Shown: one piece after another, positions 48,611 to 61,409 of the stretch | How the letters are laid out: every line of letters starts with the position of its first letter | How positions within the stretch are numbered: position 1 is the first letter of the stretch | Assembly: GCA_019633425.1 (NCBI GenBank) | Contig: WSUB01000006.1 | Coordinates: 62,001-126,000, forward strand | Length of the DNA stretch: 64,000 nucleotides | DNA from: Tulasnella sp. 424 | Taxonomy: Eukaryota > Basidiomycota > Agaricomycetes > Cantharellales > Tulasnellaceae | Reading direction: 5' to 3' | The notes under the pieces: model-generated | What the model was told of the DNA's origin: nothing | Databases searched by the model: none | The model's input: only the letters and a program-made list of their open reading frames with translations | Translations under genes and position numbers: made by a program

Positions 48611-50784
48611 TCAACGTCTAGCAGGCGACGTTCCATCAACCCTAGTAACCGATGGTGACCGGGGCTTCGATGTGGTCATCATGGCGCTTAGTCCCAATCC
48701 TTCTCCTCCAAGACTTCCACCATACCCAGTGCTGCCTCGCCTCGTGTGTCCAAACCCGATATCTATAGGTCCTCGACGGGGGCTTCCCATTGATTGTGGA
48801 ATGGCGACAGGATGCATCAACGAACTGCTGGGACGGCTGCGGGAAGAAGTGCTGGAGGAACTGGAGGCGGTGCTGTTGGCACGTCGGTGACGACTCATGC
48901 TAAGCGGATCTACATCCGAGACATTGGCCATGCGGGCGAATACCGAAAGGACTGCAGAACGTGAAGACACTCAATGCCCTGTGCAGACAACGAGTTAAGA
49001 ATGATTACTAACCGTCGACCATCGACACTACGCCTCGGAGGTTACCCGAGAGTGACGTTGCGGACAATGGCCCCAGAGCAAGATCTTCAGTGACAAATAA
49101 GCGGTGAGCATTCGCTAAAGGAATCATCATTTTAGCGAGGATCCAGCGCATGCGGTGCTCTTGAGAACTTACTAACGAGAAGCTTTTGCATAGTGTAGTC
49201 AAGAGTATTGCTTGGGAGGACGCTGAAAACTAACGGGATCACTATAAGCCTACTGCCTAACAAGCCGCGTCCAATGAGCACCAACCGGGATATGCCTCTT
49301 CGCCATCGGTCGAACCCAAAGGTTCCTGTAACGAGACAGAGTTGGATAATGTAAAACATCTGCATCGATCCACCTCCGGCGCACCTTTATGAGAGTTACA
49401 AGTTGAGAAAGAGGTGTGTAGATGATTTTCTTATCTTGTGAAGGGGCGACGATCTAGAAAAAGGCAAAACTTCAGCCCTTTGACGACCCAGAACGACCGA
49501 GCTCTCAAACCTTTCCTATGTCCGTGACCGAGACTGCGGATAACAAGTTGCCACTTAAGACGTCAACCACCGCAACGCTGCTGACGCCCTCATTGCTGAT
49601 GGTATCCATGGCGTCCAAGATGGTATCATCCGAAGAGCACGAAACGACTGGGCGGGGAAAGGCAATAGAGGGAATGAAGGTGAGTTCCGAGAGTGGCGAG
49701 GAAAGCGCGGCGATGAGGGGCGCATGCTCAGAGGCCTTTCACACAAAAGGATTATGAGAACCCGCTCTCCTAATCAAGAGTAAAAGTACCCACGTGTTCT
49801 GTGAACCATCGTACAAGTTGACGATCTTCTACGAGACCGTGCACCGTGTCGGTCTCATCGTCCACCAGCAAAACGCGATGCCTTCCTCTGGCAAAGACCG
49901 TCAAGAGGGGTATCAAACCTGCTGTCGGCGGTAGAGTAACCAAAGGATTTTTCTGCGATAGATCTTGAAATCGTGATGGGGTCGTGGCCGCCGCCCTTCA
50001 GCACGCTGTGTCATCGGGAAGAGCGGGGAAGCCACATGAACTCACCGCAAGCCAAGCCAACTGAGGCATCCCCGCCTTCCTTGCCTTTCGCGATAATCTT
50101 CCTAACACGATCAGGATCAAAACTGGCAGGCATTGCATGGGATTGCACGGCAACCAGTAGAAATGCGTTGAGATCTGCGTACTTTAGCACTCTCTTCAGC
50201 ATAACATATCAGGCAACGGAGGGATCTTGAGACTTACATCGAACAGGCCGATATAATTCTTCTTTCCAGATGAGTCGACTTCGTACACAGCAAGACATCC
50301 CACACTTTTCTCTGACATCAACTTGGATCTACGATTCAGTATTGCTTTCATACACAAATCTAAGTCCTGGAAGGGAGCAACTCACCTGACAAGCCGCCTC
50401 TACCGTCTGCCCACCGTCAATCTCCACAAACATCGAACCCTCGACCAGGTCCTTCGCCTTAAACGGGAGCTCCTTCATCCATTCCTCACTCTCCGTACCA
50501 TTTCCGAAGACTGGTGGTAGCTGTCCAAGTGATCCGGATCCCGAAGCGATCGGCAACAAATGCGGTGATAGCAGCGGTATGCTCCCGCTACCAGTCAGAA
50601 TAGGACTTCCTGTTGGAAGACTTGAATGAAGTGCCCTCGGGGATTGCGTTTGAAGAATGTCGTTGGCTGAGAACGAAAGGCGTGCTGAATGCATGGTTGA
50701 TATGCAGGAGGAGAGAGGGCTCAAATCGTCGTTTAAGGTTCCTTCGCAAGTCGCCGACGGGCTTCTCAGGCCAGGTCCCATCAT
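48611..50784 (-). CDS. SDS23: SDS23/Moc1-like CBS-domain protein
   Basis: CBS-domain protein of the Sds23 type, which in yeasts binds and restrains PP2A-type phosphatases and links nutrient and stress status to mitosis. It has 540 residues in ten exons: 50784-50386, 50321-50238, 50181-50046, 49963-49794, 49735-49511, 49453-49385, 49325-49286, 49229-49173, 49114-49013, 48951-48611. An Ser/Pro-rich N-terminus leads to CBS units: TVEAACQLMSEKSVGCLAVYE, then PLVTLPPTAGLIPLLTVF with HRVLLVDD, then DTILDAMDTISNEGVSSVAVVD, then NTLDYTMQKLL with NAHRLFVTED. The tail (VLSVFARMANVSDVDPLSMSRHRR followed by a long serine run) is characteristic of the family. The start is the first ATG of the N-terminal exon; an upstream exon cannot be excluded. 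The stop lies 191 bp from the Gbp2-like start, same strand. Confidence 0.85.
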
Positions 50785-50891
50785 GTGCCAATGACGTCCG
50801 TTCAGAACAGCGTCTCAGACCTTGCTTGATTGACTGCGACAAACTCTTTTCATTTCTTTGCAAACCATAGTCGACATGAATACAAATACGT

Positions 50892-52198
50892 TCAAATTAG
50901 TTTCAGGAGGTCTAACAGAACGCCCATAGCTGTGACTGCAGCTCCTGCTCCTGCACCCTGAACGATTAATGGTCTGGGGCTGTATCTCTCGGTGTGGAAG
51001 GCGATAATGTTGTCGGATCCTCCTAGAGAAGTTGCGAAGGCATGATCCTTGGGGTACCTGTATGATAACACAGCCCCATTTAGCAACCCGGCGCGCGTCG
51101 CAAAACATTCAGAACATGCACTCACTTTTCCAAAGCAGCCTTGATCTCTCCTTTAGCCACGTCAATAACGCCGACGTATCTCAGAACCGCTCCTTCTTTC
51201 TCAGCCTCCTCCTTCAACAGATGGAAGTGCGAGTCAAAGTCGGGTAGGTGTTGAAGGAAGTCTGCGCCTGTGACTTCGGAACCTCGTAGTGCTTCTGGGA
51301 CCAAAGAAGTCGTAGATACAGACTGGTAGCCAGAGTGGAGAGAATTGCGAAGGGCGGGAATGAGTCGAGACAGGATAGTGAGTTTACGGGCAACGTCGGC
51401 CCCATTGAGGTCATCCCCTGGATGGGGTTCCTAAAACATGGAGTGTGACTTAGCAGTAGCATAAGGGTTAGAGCAACTAAGTTTTACCGTGTATCCTTTC
51501 TCCTTGGCAATCCTCACAACGGTCGAAAAGAACTCTGATCCGCCTTTCGGAGATGAAAACTCGTTGAAGATGTAGCTCAAAGTTCCGGAGAAGACACCTT
51601 CTATTCTTTTAACCTACAGAGAAGCTATTAGCCTGGGAGAAAGAGACATAAGGCGTAGCACCAAATAGCCCACCTGGTCCCCAGTCTCAACCAAATCCTT
51701 CAGCGTCTGGACGATGGGCAAGCCAGCTCCGACGGTCGCTTCGTGCAGGAACTTCGCACCCGTGGAAGCACTAGACGCTACGATGTCATCGTAAAGCCAG
51801 AGATCCGAGGAAAATGCCTTCTTGTTGGGTGTGACGACGTTGATACCGGCCCTCAGGAACTTGGGGTAGAGCAATGCGACTGCCTCTGACGAGGTATTGT
51901 CGACTACCGCGAAGGGATTCTTTGCAGCATCCGCTTCAACGAATTCCCCGAGTACTCTGGGGAGATGCTCCAGTGCAGGAGGAGCGGTCGACTGTTCCAA
52001 ACTTTGCTTCCAGTTGGAAAAATCGAGGTTGCCTTTTGGTGTGAGGGAGGAGACCGACTGCTTCGAGTTGGAGACGAAGACGAGGCGGAATTTGGATGCC
52101 AGGCTGGGTTGGGCGAGTTGTTTGAGCAGCTCTGAGCCAACGAGGCCAACGCCGATGACTGCGAGATTGAGGACGCGGGAGGGAGCTGTAGATGCCAT
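50892..52198 (-). CDS. HOM6: homoserine dehydrogenase
   Basis: Reduces aspartate semialdehyde to homoserine with NAD(P)H, the branch step toward threonine and methionine; cytosolic. It has 373 residues in four exons: 52198-51674, 51613-51488, 51430-51126, 51057-50892. The dinucleotide motif GVGLVG is at residues 16-21. NTSSEAVALLYPKFL with NVVTPNKKAFSS forms the nucleotide-side loop. FLHEATVGAGLPIVQTL and RIEGVFSGTLSYIFNEF are the classical homoserine dehydrogenase signature region, and EPHPGDDLNGADVARK contributes catalytic Asp and Lys residues. The C-terminal strand ends LIVQGAGAGAAVTAMGVL. An in-frame ATG 60 bp upstream exists, but MASTAPSRVL fits the family better. Divergent from the gene at 52,506 across 307 bp. 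Confidence 0.93.
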
Positions 52199-52505
52199 GG
52201 GTGGTCGTTCGGACTTGGTCGGTGGAATTGCGCAACGGCGAGTCAACAATTGCAACAAACTTCAGGGTCCTCTGACGCCATCCTTCGACGCCACCAAGGT
52301 TAAATGCAGCAGACGCTTGGCCAATGAGCATCGTTGTCGCAACTAGCAGATTTTACAGACAAAGCAACGGGTTTGGGAGAGGGAGCACATTGAGGGGGAA
52401 TTATCTCATGAGCAAAGAAGCCGACGGCGATCACCAGTTATGGCAATCGTCCGGTTCCGCCAACGGGGATAACGGACTTTGCACTCCCGACCGTCAACAA
52501 CCACC
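52199..52505. promoter_or_regulatory. divergent promoter between homoserine dehydrogenase and the unknown gene
   Basis: The 307-bp gap separates two outward-facing start codons (52,198 minus and 52,506 plus, the latter in CCACCATGG context), so both genes must be driven from here. No clear TATA box seen. Confidence 0.5.
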
Positions 52506-54746
52506 ATGGACGCGTCTCAAAACCCTCCCGGTCACCCTCAGGCTTCCTCCTCAGTCAAAGGGAAACAAGTCGAAGATAAATCCATGTTGATTCGATCCCT
52601 AAGCACAATTCTGCACCACACATCTTCATCAACGGGATACGCAAGAGTCGTCCAGACCAACGAGTCGGAGGTGTTGGATGAGGAGGACCAGGCTATGAAA
52701 CGGTTTCTTGGCGGACTCGCTCTCATATTTGACTCTGGCGAATCCGGAGACGCTACAGCTGTCAGTGTGCAGATCGTAAGTCAGGGAATTCTTCTGGACG
52801 TCGCCAAGTCTTCAAACAAGCACGCATCGTGAGTGACCCAAATCATACGCCGGAGCAATTCGCTTCAGCCTTGGCTCTTTGAGCAACCTTTAGCGTCCCA
52901 CAACACTTTACCCTCAAACTTGTTCCTCCTGAATCTGAACTCAAAGCACAGCTCGAAGCCGACTGGCCAACGTTCTTCTTGAAATGGTGCGAGGTTCATC
53001 TAACGAGAATTGTCGGCTGACATTTCACCCAACGTGTCATAGGACGAGGTTTGCCCTGACACCATCTCTACACACGCACTTCATCCATTCCCTCGTAACT
53101 CACATACACTCTCCGCCTCTGAGGACTGAAGGAGCAGGCAGACGGCCCGACATGGCACAAAACCTTCGACTCTACACCTACTTCTTCTGCAAAGAAAAGA
53201 TACGTCAGCGACTCGCAGCCATCATACCCACCTCGCGGAAGGGGAACCTATCCTCCGCGTCAGACTTGCGTTTTCGACGGCTGTTCTACGACGACACGAC
53301 GCTCGAAATGGATGAAAGCGGAGAGGTCGACTTCGACGGACGGATCCCAGCGGATACTCTCTTCGAAGCTTTACGCTTATATCAGCCTCTCCATGAACAA
53401 GAAATGCCATGGCACCTCAGGAGGCAGGACGAAACCTGGCTTGCGAATACGATAGGGGAACTACTACCAAATCACACCGTTGAAATGTTCAACCGCCAAG
53501 TTATTCTGGACGAAGGGATTGCTGACGTCGTATCTCACTTCCTGGTGGGCACTCTCGTGGAAATCCAGTATTACATCGACGAACTCGAAACGATGTTGGC
53601 TACGCAAGACCTGTCAAAGAATCCTGAAACGAATCGCAAGGCTCTGCTGCGCTGTCTGACTGAACTACTCCGTCCTTTTAACACCTTGACGTCTATGGTA
53701 CGTGAAAGCCCCAGCTGTTGGCGCATCATCCGCTGTCTCTCGGAGGCATTCGAAGAGAGAATCGTGAGTGTTGGAATGCGCTTTTAGTAAAGCCGAAACG
53801 AGATAACTGATATCAACCCGTTCAGGCTGAAGCCACTGAAGCGGGTCCCGAGATTATTTTATCTGGCTTTGACAGCGTAGAAAGCCTCGTCGAGGAATCT
53901 GACGACAACGTCGACTACGGATATCCAGGACAGCCCATTCACGAAATGGTTTGGACGTGGTTGGAAAGCCTTACTGAGTGGACCTACACGCTTCACCAAA
54001 TCTGCCACGGATCGAGCAGCGTCGGCTATCACTTGCGCAGAGGTTTGACGATCCGACTCTGGATACCCGAACTGATTCACCCTATAAAGCAAGCTTCTCT
54101 CGAAGACACGCTCGCCTTTGTCAATTGGCACCCCGAAGAACAACGTTCTCTGGAAACTTTACAGAAAGCTGCTCTCGCTCACTGGCATAAACGTATTTCC
54201 GGACCTACCACGCTCGATGACCCACGCTACGTATTTTCTTTTTCTCAGAGGATTCTTCTCGGACTCGAAGATCGAAGCAGGTGGTCGAATGCTTTTCAAG
54301 GCTTCATCCACCCCGAAGCACTTTTGGCATGTTTGATGAAGGAAAAGATCGTACGTTTCCGGCTCTAGTCATTCGGTAAGTCTAAACCCCCTCGTAGCTA
54401 ACCTAGTTTCGTTTTCAATCAGATACGCTCGAGAATGATGGCTACCTCGCGTCGAAGATGCTCCTGCTGCACTCTTTTGATCCAAGTTCTCGACCCCGAC
54501 ATTGTGCACATATCGACGGCCTCCTCAGGTTCAAGGTCGCTTCCGTGGGCTTTACCCCCTGACAACGATATCTCAGGAGAGATCGAAAGCGCTGTCGTCA
54601 AAGCGCTCTGCACTCGCCTCAAACAAGTACTCTGGGCGGCAACCTCGGAGGAGCGCAGAAGGGCCGTAGAGGCGAGTTCAAAAGTAGTCGCTGCCAAGTT
54701 CATCACTCTTCGTAGGTCCGGCGAGGATATGAAGCCAGATGAATAG
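52506..54746 (+). CDS. conserved-looking protein of unknown function
   Basis: I do not recognise this family. Exons 52506-52828, 52894-52986, 53043-53763, 53826-54350 and 54423-54746 give one open frame of about 660 residues. It is a soluble, mostly helical and acidic protein without signal peptide or membrane segment; the centre contains FDSVESLVEESDDNVDYGY and many Leu/Trp/His-rich helices (LIRLWIPELIHPIKQA type). The last exon is uncertain. The chosen frame reads well in its second half (EIESAVVKALCTRLKQVLWAA). The first 45 codons read better in another frame (NDGYLASKMLLLHSFDPSS), which would need a weak donor at 54,355 and stops near 54,561. The two halves may reflect a small indel or a missed intron. 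Confidence 0.6.
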
Positions 54747-54920
54747 GTAAACGTGGACTCGAGTCGATGGCAATGCTCGAATTTGGCCTCTCAGGGTTTG
54801 TACTGTAGGTTCCCGGATTGTGAATTATGCCTCAATAAATATGCCTCTGATTCTGCACACAACTGGATGAGTACCACGAACCACAATGCCGAGTCGAATA
54901 CACAAAGTGCGATAACGGCG

Positions 54921-54935
54921 GGGGGGGGGGGGGAA
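54921..54935 (+). repeat. poly-G homopolymer
   Basis: An uninterrupted run of about 14 G between two genes. Length in such runs is error-prone in assemblies. Confidence 0.6.
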
Positions 54936-55065
54936 GAAGAAGGAAGTGCGAATGCGTATGAATACAGTAAGAGCGGGATGCAAATTGGATGAAGCAAGGT
55001 GACTCGAGAAGGGATGAAAAAAGGGGAAGGAAAGGCAATATAAATAGGCCCACAGTCCCTGATAT

Positions 55066-57016
55066 TTACATCACAAGCTCCACGTAACGATCATACTCTT
55101 CCGGCGACATCATGTCTTGATGCTCTTCCGTGACCTGGCTCAGGGGCATTGGCACTCCATTCACGGACACCATCGGGTCGTCTAAGCTGGGTTTGTTGCC
55201 TCCAATTGTTACCGACGTCGAGAAACCACCACTTATAGAATCCGAACCACTTGATGCATTGCTGCCTGCAGAGCGACTCCGTTGTGGGGACGGTGGCGAT
55301 GATTGGTATGACGCGCTTCTTGACTGCTTTGATGGCGTCCCTTCGTCGTATTCTCGAGAGTCCCTCATGTCGAGTTTCCGCTTCAGAGACGTAGAACTCG
55401 AGGTTCGATGTACGGCAGTAGCGGCCGGAATAGCAAGAGCTGAGGCAGGTGTGCGGAGGGGTAAACCAAGTTCTGGTTGAGAGGATTTGGTGTCGAGGTC
55501 CATCGGAGTTTGAGCTTGGCTTGCCCTATCCTTGGCTTCCATATCCTCGTAGTACATCGCAATTGCTACAGTGAAGAGGAAGGTGAGTATTGCCTAGGTT
55601 CATAAACATAGGGGCCGGCGGGTATGCTCACTGTTCTTGTGGTCCTCCAACTGCTTCTGCAATTCTTCCTCGCGACTCGATTCGAACCTGGTCTTCTGCA
55701 CGTCCTGAGACCGCATGTTCTTTCGACCGAATTCGGTGATTTGTCCTGTGATGGTACTGTGGGTATGCCATGTTGGAAGATCCGTGAACCTAAATGCAAG
55801 GACACGAACACGATGAGCGGCGAGAACCGGAGCAGAGAATGAGATATGCATACTTCTGGTTGCTGCCTCCATTCGCGGCAGCATCATCGGGAGTATCGTC
55901 ATCCGCGAACACGACCTTGGTCTCCACAGCTTGAGTGACTCCAGGAGTACTGCCGGCAATCGCAAGGCCGTCGTGCAGAGGTAAGGGGTTCTCTACATTG
56001 GGCACAACGACCGGGTTCTTCTTTATCCAATCCAAAACGTCGACTCTGGAGTTTGTGGAGATGTAAGGAAAGTGAAAATATGGTTGCCTACAACAGGACT
56101 TGCCTTGGCATGACCATTTCCTCCGTTACTTTCAGGAGATCGATGACCCGTTTCATCTGGGCATTGAAGCGCAACATCCTGTCTTCCCTGCTCTTGACGT
56201 CTTCATGACTGGCATTATCGATGAGTTCGTGGTCGCATTGGTCGCAGAAAAGACCTCCAGGGCGAGCGAGGTGCATGACGTCTAAGCTATGGAAGGTTTT
56301 CCCGCACTGAGGGCACCGGAAGCCTTGCTGAGCGAGTTCCTACACCGACCAAGACGATGGAATCAGCAACACCGCACAGATGACGCCATCCCGACTTACG
56401 TTCCGTAGTGTGTCGTCAATCATACGACGCATTGCAGCGATCCGCCACTTGACGATATTGCAGAAGCGACTGTGGTCCACGTAGTAGAACCCCTTCTGCG
56501 TGATGCGCCCCATAGTTTCACCGGTCCGACTGGTGTTTTGACGGTAACTATAATATTCCAAACTCAATAATAAAATCTAAGGCAATCATTAAATGAAGGC
56601 GTACACGGTGACCAGGCCGTCGGTGATGAGTCGGGTAGTGAGTTTAGTGAGGTCCTTGTTGCTGAGACCAACTCGACTTGCAAGCTCGTCATCTCGAAGG
56701 CTGCCAACCCGAACAGATTTATGGGGGTTTCAGGAGAATAGATGAGATTTCGGGCAGGTTGGATGCAGCGCAGAAGGGATGAAAGCATATTTGCACCACA
56801 TGAGATAAAGGCGGGCCAAAGCGTCACAGTTTGGACCGACGCTCAGTTTAACGGTTCACGTTAGCGGTACTAAGCGAATGCAGTTACTTACACCTCATGT
56901 CGAGCAAGTTGATCAAGCACGACGACAAAGCGGGTGTCGTAGAAGGCGCGTCCGACGAGCATGATGAGGTTTCTCATCGTGCGGTGGCGTTCATCTTCAG
57001 CGGCATGTCTGGCCAT
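55066..57016 (-). CDS. TFA1: transcription initiation factor IIE, alpha subunit
   Basis: General RNA polymerase II factor that recruits and stimulates TFIIH at promoters. It has 484 residues in seven exons: 57016-56892, 56700-56605, 56547-56400, 56339-56104, 56045-55854, 55789-55632, 55565-55066. The N-terminal winged helix runs from AFYDTRFVVVLDQLARHEV through DDELASRVGLSNKDLTKLTTRL to KGFYYVDHSRFCNIVKWRI. The zinc ribbon has Cys132, Cys135, Cys155 and Cys158 (RCPQCGKTF, LFCDQCDHEL). A helical stretch (MKRVIDLLKVTEEMVMP) and a basic coiled region follow, then an acidic and serine-rich tail with a KRK motif and DDP. Intron 4 uses a GC donor (GCAAGT). The start is the first ATG before the conserved block; a further 5' exon is possible. 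Confidence 0.9.
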
Positions 57017-57754
57017 TGAAATCCAATTCTTGACCGACGATGTGACCTCCTATCGTGATGCTGTTGCCGACCAAATACAGCGCGAGACGACGACGGCAAG
57101 GCGGGACGTCAAGCGAGTGCTGCAGGTGGTGGTGGGAGGAAAGAGGCTGGTGAGCCTGAGACGGACTTGGCCAAGAATATCTCCGTAACGCTGTAGCTTC
57201 TCATGGGTCCCCCATAACTGGAATCCAACCGATAGCTAGTCAGCGACCAAGGAAGGTCTACCTCAACTGATGATCGCCTTCATTATGCTATCCTACATTA
57301 GTTGGAGATCAAACTCATGCATGCGGAATTGCATGGCCATGATGGCCATCGACAAAAAACAAGGTCCAAATATTTGTCCAGGACCTCCGTTGCGGAATTC
57401 GTGGGTTGAAAGGAGTCGGACATTGACCCCTATCTTTATATATCATGATAGCTACGTAGTTGCAAACGAAGGGTAATGACCGATTATTTCCGCTAGCGGG
57501 GGATCAACCTACCTTTGAAACGAATTACGAAGATATTCTGTATTTCTATTATAATGGGGCGCAGCTTCTCCTGGGTCGCTGGCGGATGCATCGGTGCCCT
57601 TCATACGGCGCGCAAGGTACAATGTGTAAGATCGTGAATTCAACTGCTCTGACTAATGGTAAATCAAGACTGATTAAAGGAGAGCAGAAGTAGCCATTCC
57701 ACTTTATAAATATATCGATTTTGATCTACGTGCCGAGTAAATAATATCATCAGA
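57017..57754. other. intergenic, no gene recognised
   Basis: AT-richer spacer between the divergently placed TFIIE-alpha start and the 3' end of the double-kinase gene. No coding or RNA signal seen. Confidence 0.35.
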
Positions 57755-60705
57755 CTACAGGCGATGAGTCACAGCTGCAAGGTAGTATGCCACATCCACT
57801 AAAGGGAAGACGATGATGCAAAGGGGAAGTATAGCGGGGACTAACAAGGGATAGTAAACGGAATAAGTAGACAAAGGGGCAACATACAAATCTCGGTCCT
57901 GATTCGCCAGGCGGCTAGCTTCTTGCTCCCGCGGAGGCAAGGTATCAACCTTTCGCAATAACAGGAAGATATTTGCGGATAGAGAAAAGATTAACACCGC
58001 AGTCCAAACGAGTGAGTTGAGAGGTTGAGCTGAGATTTTCAGCAAGAAACGATCTACAAACGAGGTATCCCGTCGAGAACAGGGGTTGGAGAGAACCTGT
58101 TGCGCCTTTGTATCAGCAGATATGGCCTCGACTTCTGTCGGAGAAGAAAGATCGGAGAGGTGTGAAAGAAGTGTGCATATCGAGGGCCGGTTTTGAGGAT
58201 CGAAATCCCAGCACTCGGGAAGTGCGGAAAAGAGGAACCGCAAAGTGCGAGCAGGTGCCGGATCCCCATCTTCCGCATTGATAGGAAGCAGGAAGGCAAC
58301 ATTTCCGGGAAGTTCCATCCGGCCGGTAGCGAAGTAAAATTGGACGTCGTCAGTGATCTCGGCATAGGGGATGCGACCCGTTAGTACCTTTAAAGTCAAC
58401 AATAGGCCCTCAGCAAACGACAATCAGAAGATAAAAGACAGGCCTAATATACCTGGAAAACGGTGCAAGCCCACGCCCACACGTCGCTCTCTAGATTGTG
58501 CGTGCACTCACTCTCCCGGAGAAGCTCGGGACTCATGTATCGCGGAGTGCCTTTGAGGCTTGTTGACGTGAGCAAGCCCGGCAAAGTACCCGGGCCATTG
58601 ACGAGCGAAGTCAGTCCAAAGTCGCACAAGACGGCGTTCATTTGCAAATCTATCAGTATGTTGGACTACGGAAACCTTAGCTCTGTGTGTCGCTGGACGA
58701 ATAAATACCGCTCACCGGTTTCAAGTCCCCATGGCATATTGCGGGATCGAAATTATGGAGACATGCCAAGCCAGCAGTAATTCCCTTTACCTATTAAGTA
58801 AAAACCAGTTAGGGGTGCAATTCTTTGCAGTCTGGAGTTCTCGACTCACAAGTGCAATTCTTCGCTCCATACCAGGCTTGAAGCGCTCGAGGTAATTCAA
58901 CACGTTGCCGTTGGACATTAGTGGAGAAATGAGCAGCGGTGATTGATATTTCTCGTCCAATCGGTAACCAATCAGCTCAACAATGTTCGGATGTTTGATT
59001 GTGGCCCATATGTTCAGTTCCTTCGTTAGGCGCTAAGGGGAACCCGTCAGTGTAACATATAAAGAGATATTTGAACTACTGTTACCGACCTTCATTAGCC
59101 GAACGCGTTCTCCTCGTGTCCCCACCGCATTCAACCGCTTGACAGCGACATCTCGGGCAGCTGGCGAAGCTTCATCCAGAACGCCCAGAACGACCTGTCC
59201 GTAATTCCCTGTCCCAAGTTCGGAACGCTCAACTATCCGCAGACGCTGTCGAGGGATCAAGCGTTGGGCCAGCTCTTCTAGGGTTGCCTTGCATAGGATC
59301 AGAAGTCAATCACCATGTGTTTGGTTTCGGTAGCAGGTAAGTTGAAACACGCGTGGCGCGGATACGTACCACTACAGATTCCCCAGCACCATCAACAGAA
59401 GAATCCATGAACACCTGTCGGCGGACTAGAGAAATTGGAGGCCGTTGCCTTGGCTCGTAGTCCCAACAAAGAGGTAAATAGGAGTGCAATAATCTCAAGG
59501 CGGATGCATCCTCCTGTTTAGGAGCATCGGGAACAAGGCCAAGGAGCACATCGGGCTGTCCAGGAGCCTTGCGACTGACAATGGAGTAGAAAACGTCAAC
59601 TCCCTTTTCACACGCGGTAAACGGCCGTTTGTCGGTGAGAATCTGATCAAGAGGGGATGAGCGTCAAGTTAGCAACTAGCCTCACCGAAACGGTAATATG
59701 AAATGCACTTGCTTCGAAAGCGACACATCCCCAAGACCAGACATCGTTCGCTTGGGTTTTTACAGAGTATTCACCTAACCAAATCTCTGGGCTGGCGTAT
59801 TCGGCCGAAGGACCACCAGAGAATTCAGATAGCCCCGGATTGGTCAGAACTGCGTTGAAGTTTTCGTCGATCAGTATGTTGCGCTGTGGTGTCGTTAGTC
59901 AATGTGTGCGCTATATAGATAGACTTGCATAAAGAAGTAGTCACCGGGTGTAAGTTGCAGGAGCAGATTGGTGGACGTTGACTATGCAGGTAATCTAACC
60001 CGGCTGCGAGATCTTGGACCTTGCAGCGCAAATGCAACATATATATAAGGAATTATTTTTGTAGATCCGGAAGCGATTCACTCACAAATCCCAGTCGCCG
60101 AGCTACTCCCACCAGACCTCGGTTGAGAAAATCCCGGATATTGCCATTGGCCAAATAAGGCAAGATTAGCTGGTCGATCTTGTTCTCGTGCTGTAGAGTG
60201 TAGCCGAGAAGTCCAAGCACGTTTGGATGATTTAGGTCCTTCCAGATAAGGATTAATTTGGCAATTTTCTGGTGGGGAATCTCGCGTCAGGCGGAGAGAT
60301 TGGAACAGCGCATACACGATGCTGACCAAGCGCCATGTGGGAGCGAATAAATAGGGTATTCGAATTCGGTCTACAGCCACATTCCTTGATGATTGAGAAG
60401 TTTCGTCTAGTGTCGCCAAGAATATCTCGGAATGGAAACTCATGGCGGGAGCTTCTCCGATAACTGTTAGCCGTTCAGGAGCGACGACGAGATGAGCGGT
60501 ATCGCCTAATATCGCTTTCTGTAAGTGCAGAGAAGGTCTGATCATATCTATTTAGACGATTACGCAGTACACTCACCAGCTCGCTCAGCTCCGGGGTTGG
60601 CTCATCCGACAAGACAACGGGATCAAGAGTGAGCACCGAACTCGCCGGATAAGACTCCCCCAAGTCTGTTGATGGTGTCGCGAATGATACCCTTGCAGTA
60701 GTCAT
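57755..60705 (-). CDS. tandem pseudokinase-kinase (TKL type) with C-terminal membrane segments
   Basis: 774 residues, 11 exons: 60705-60577, 60518-60327, 60268-60086, 60019-59945, 59883-59713, 59642-59370, 59287-59090, 59032-58850, 58790-58716, 58665-58453, 58387-57755. Domain 1 (about 44-335) keeps the fold (HPNVLGLLGY, YASPEIW, DVWSWGCVAFE) but has no glycine loop, Asp93 where the ATP-binding Lys should be, SCN (188-190) for HGD and NPG (208-210) for DFG. Domain 2 (about 355-645) is complete: GTGNYG loop (366-371), Lys391, HGD Asp490, DFG Asp508, MSPEL. Intron positions and the 183/75-nt exon pair repeat in both halves, so the gene arose by internal duplication. Hydrophobic segments lie at about 690-708 and 743-767. 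Intron 5 has a GC donor. Likely membrane-tethered signalling kinase with a regulatory pseudokinase. Confidence 0.82.
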
Positions 60706-61409
60706 TATAGAGGTGATGCTGGTGGTTGGGGGGAGGGAAGGAATATGAGCTATGTGTTTCCTGCCTTTCTTGCGTAGATTTACCTCGAGGCTACGGTGGG
60801 CTGGTGGCTTTGATCAAGCGCTCGGAAGTCCGGTGCAACGCGCTACCCTCACCTCCCTCATTAGGAGCCTTACCGGCGTGTTCGAAACCGTACAATCACT
60901 GAAAGCCCCAGTTGTGTCTGGACCCTGGAAAGGAGATAACTAGAAAGTATGTATGTATCTATGGATACAAAAAGAGAAAACGAGGGAAAAGTATTTTAAG
61001 AATACTTGAGGAACCAGCGGAGAATGGAAAAAACATGGCGGGGAGAGAAATAGGGAATGGAGACGAGAAGAAAGGAGTGATACGGAGGGTAGAATAAGGG
61101 GCGAGTAGGGCGGCAAGAAATGAGGTCGTGTCGAGGGGAAGGCAGCGAGGATGGGAGTCGGAGTTGAGCCATAGGTAGATTGAGAGGACGATGAAAGGAG
61201 AGGTATGTGATAATAAACCCGAGAATTTGTGAAATTGAAGCCTCAGAAGCATGTGTGTGACCATGGGGAAGGAGGAACACCTAATACGACTATATTGGTG
61301 AATATAGCGAGAGAAGACCAAAGAGAGGACACTAGAAACCTGCACGGGGGCCGCAAAAAGCGTGTTAGCTATGGAGAGGAGTGATGCGATCGGTGTAATG
61401 TTACCTCTC
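60706..61409. other. intergenic, kinase promoter side
   Basis: Upstream flank of the double-kinase gene and 3' flank of the G-alpha relic. A-rich stretch at about 60,940-61,090; no gene recognised. Confidence 0.35.
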
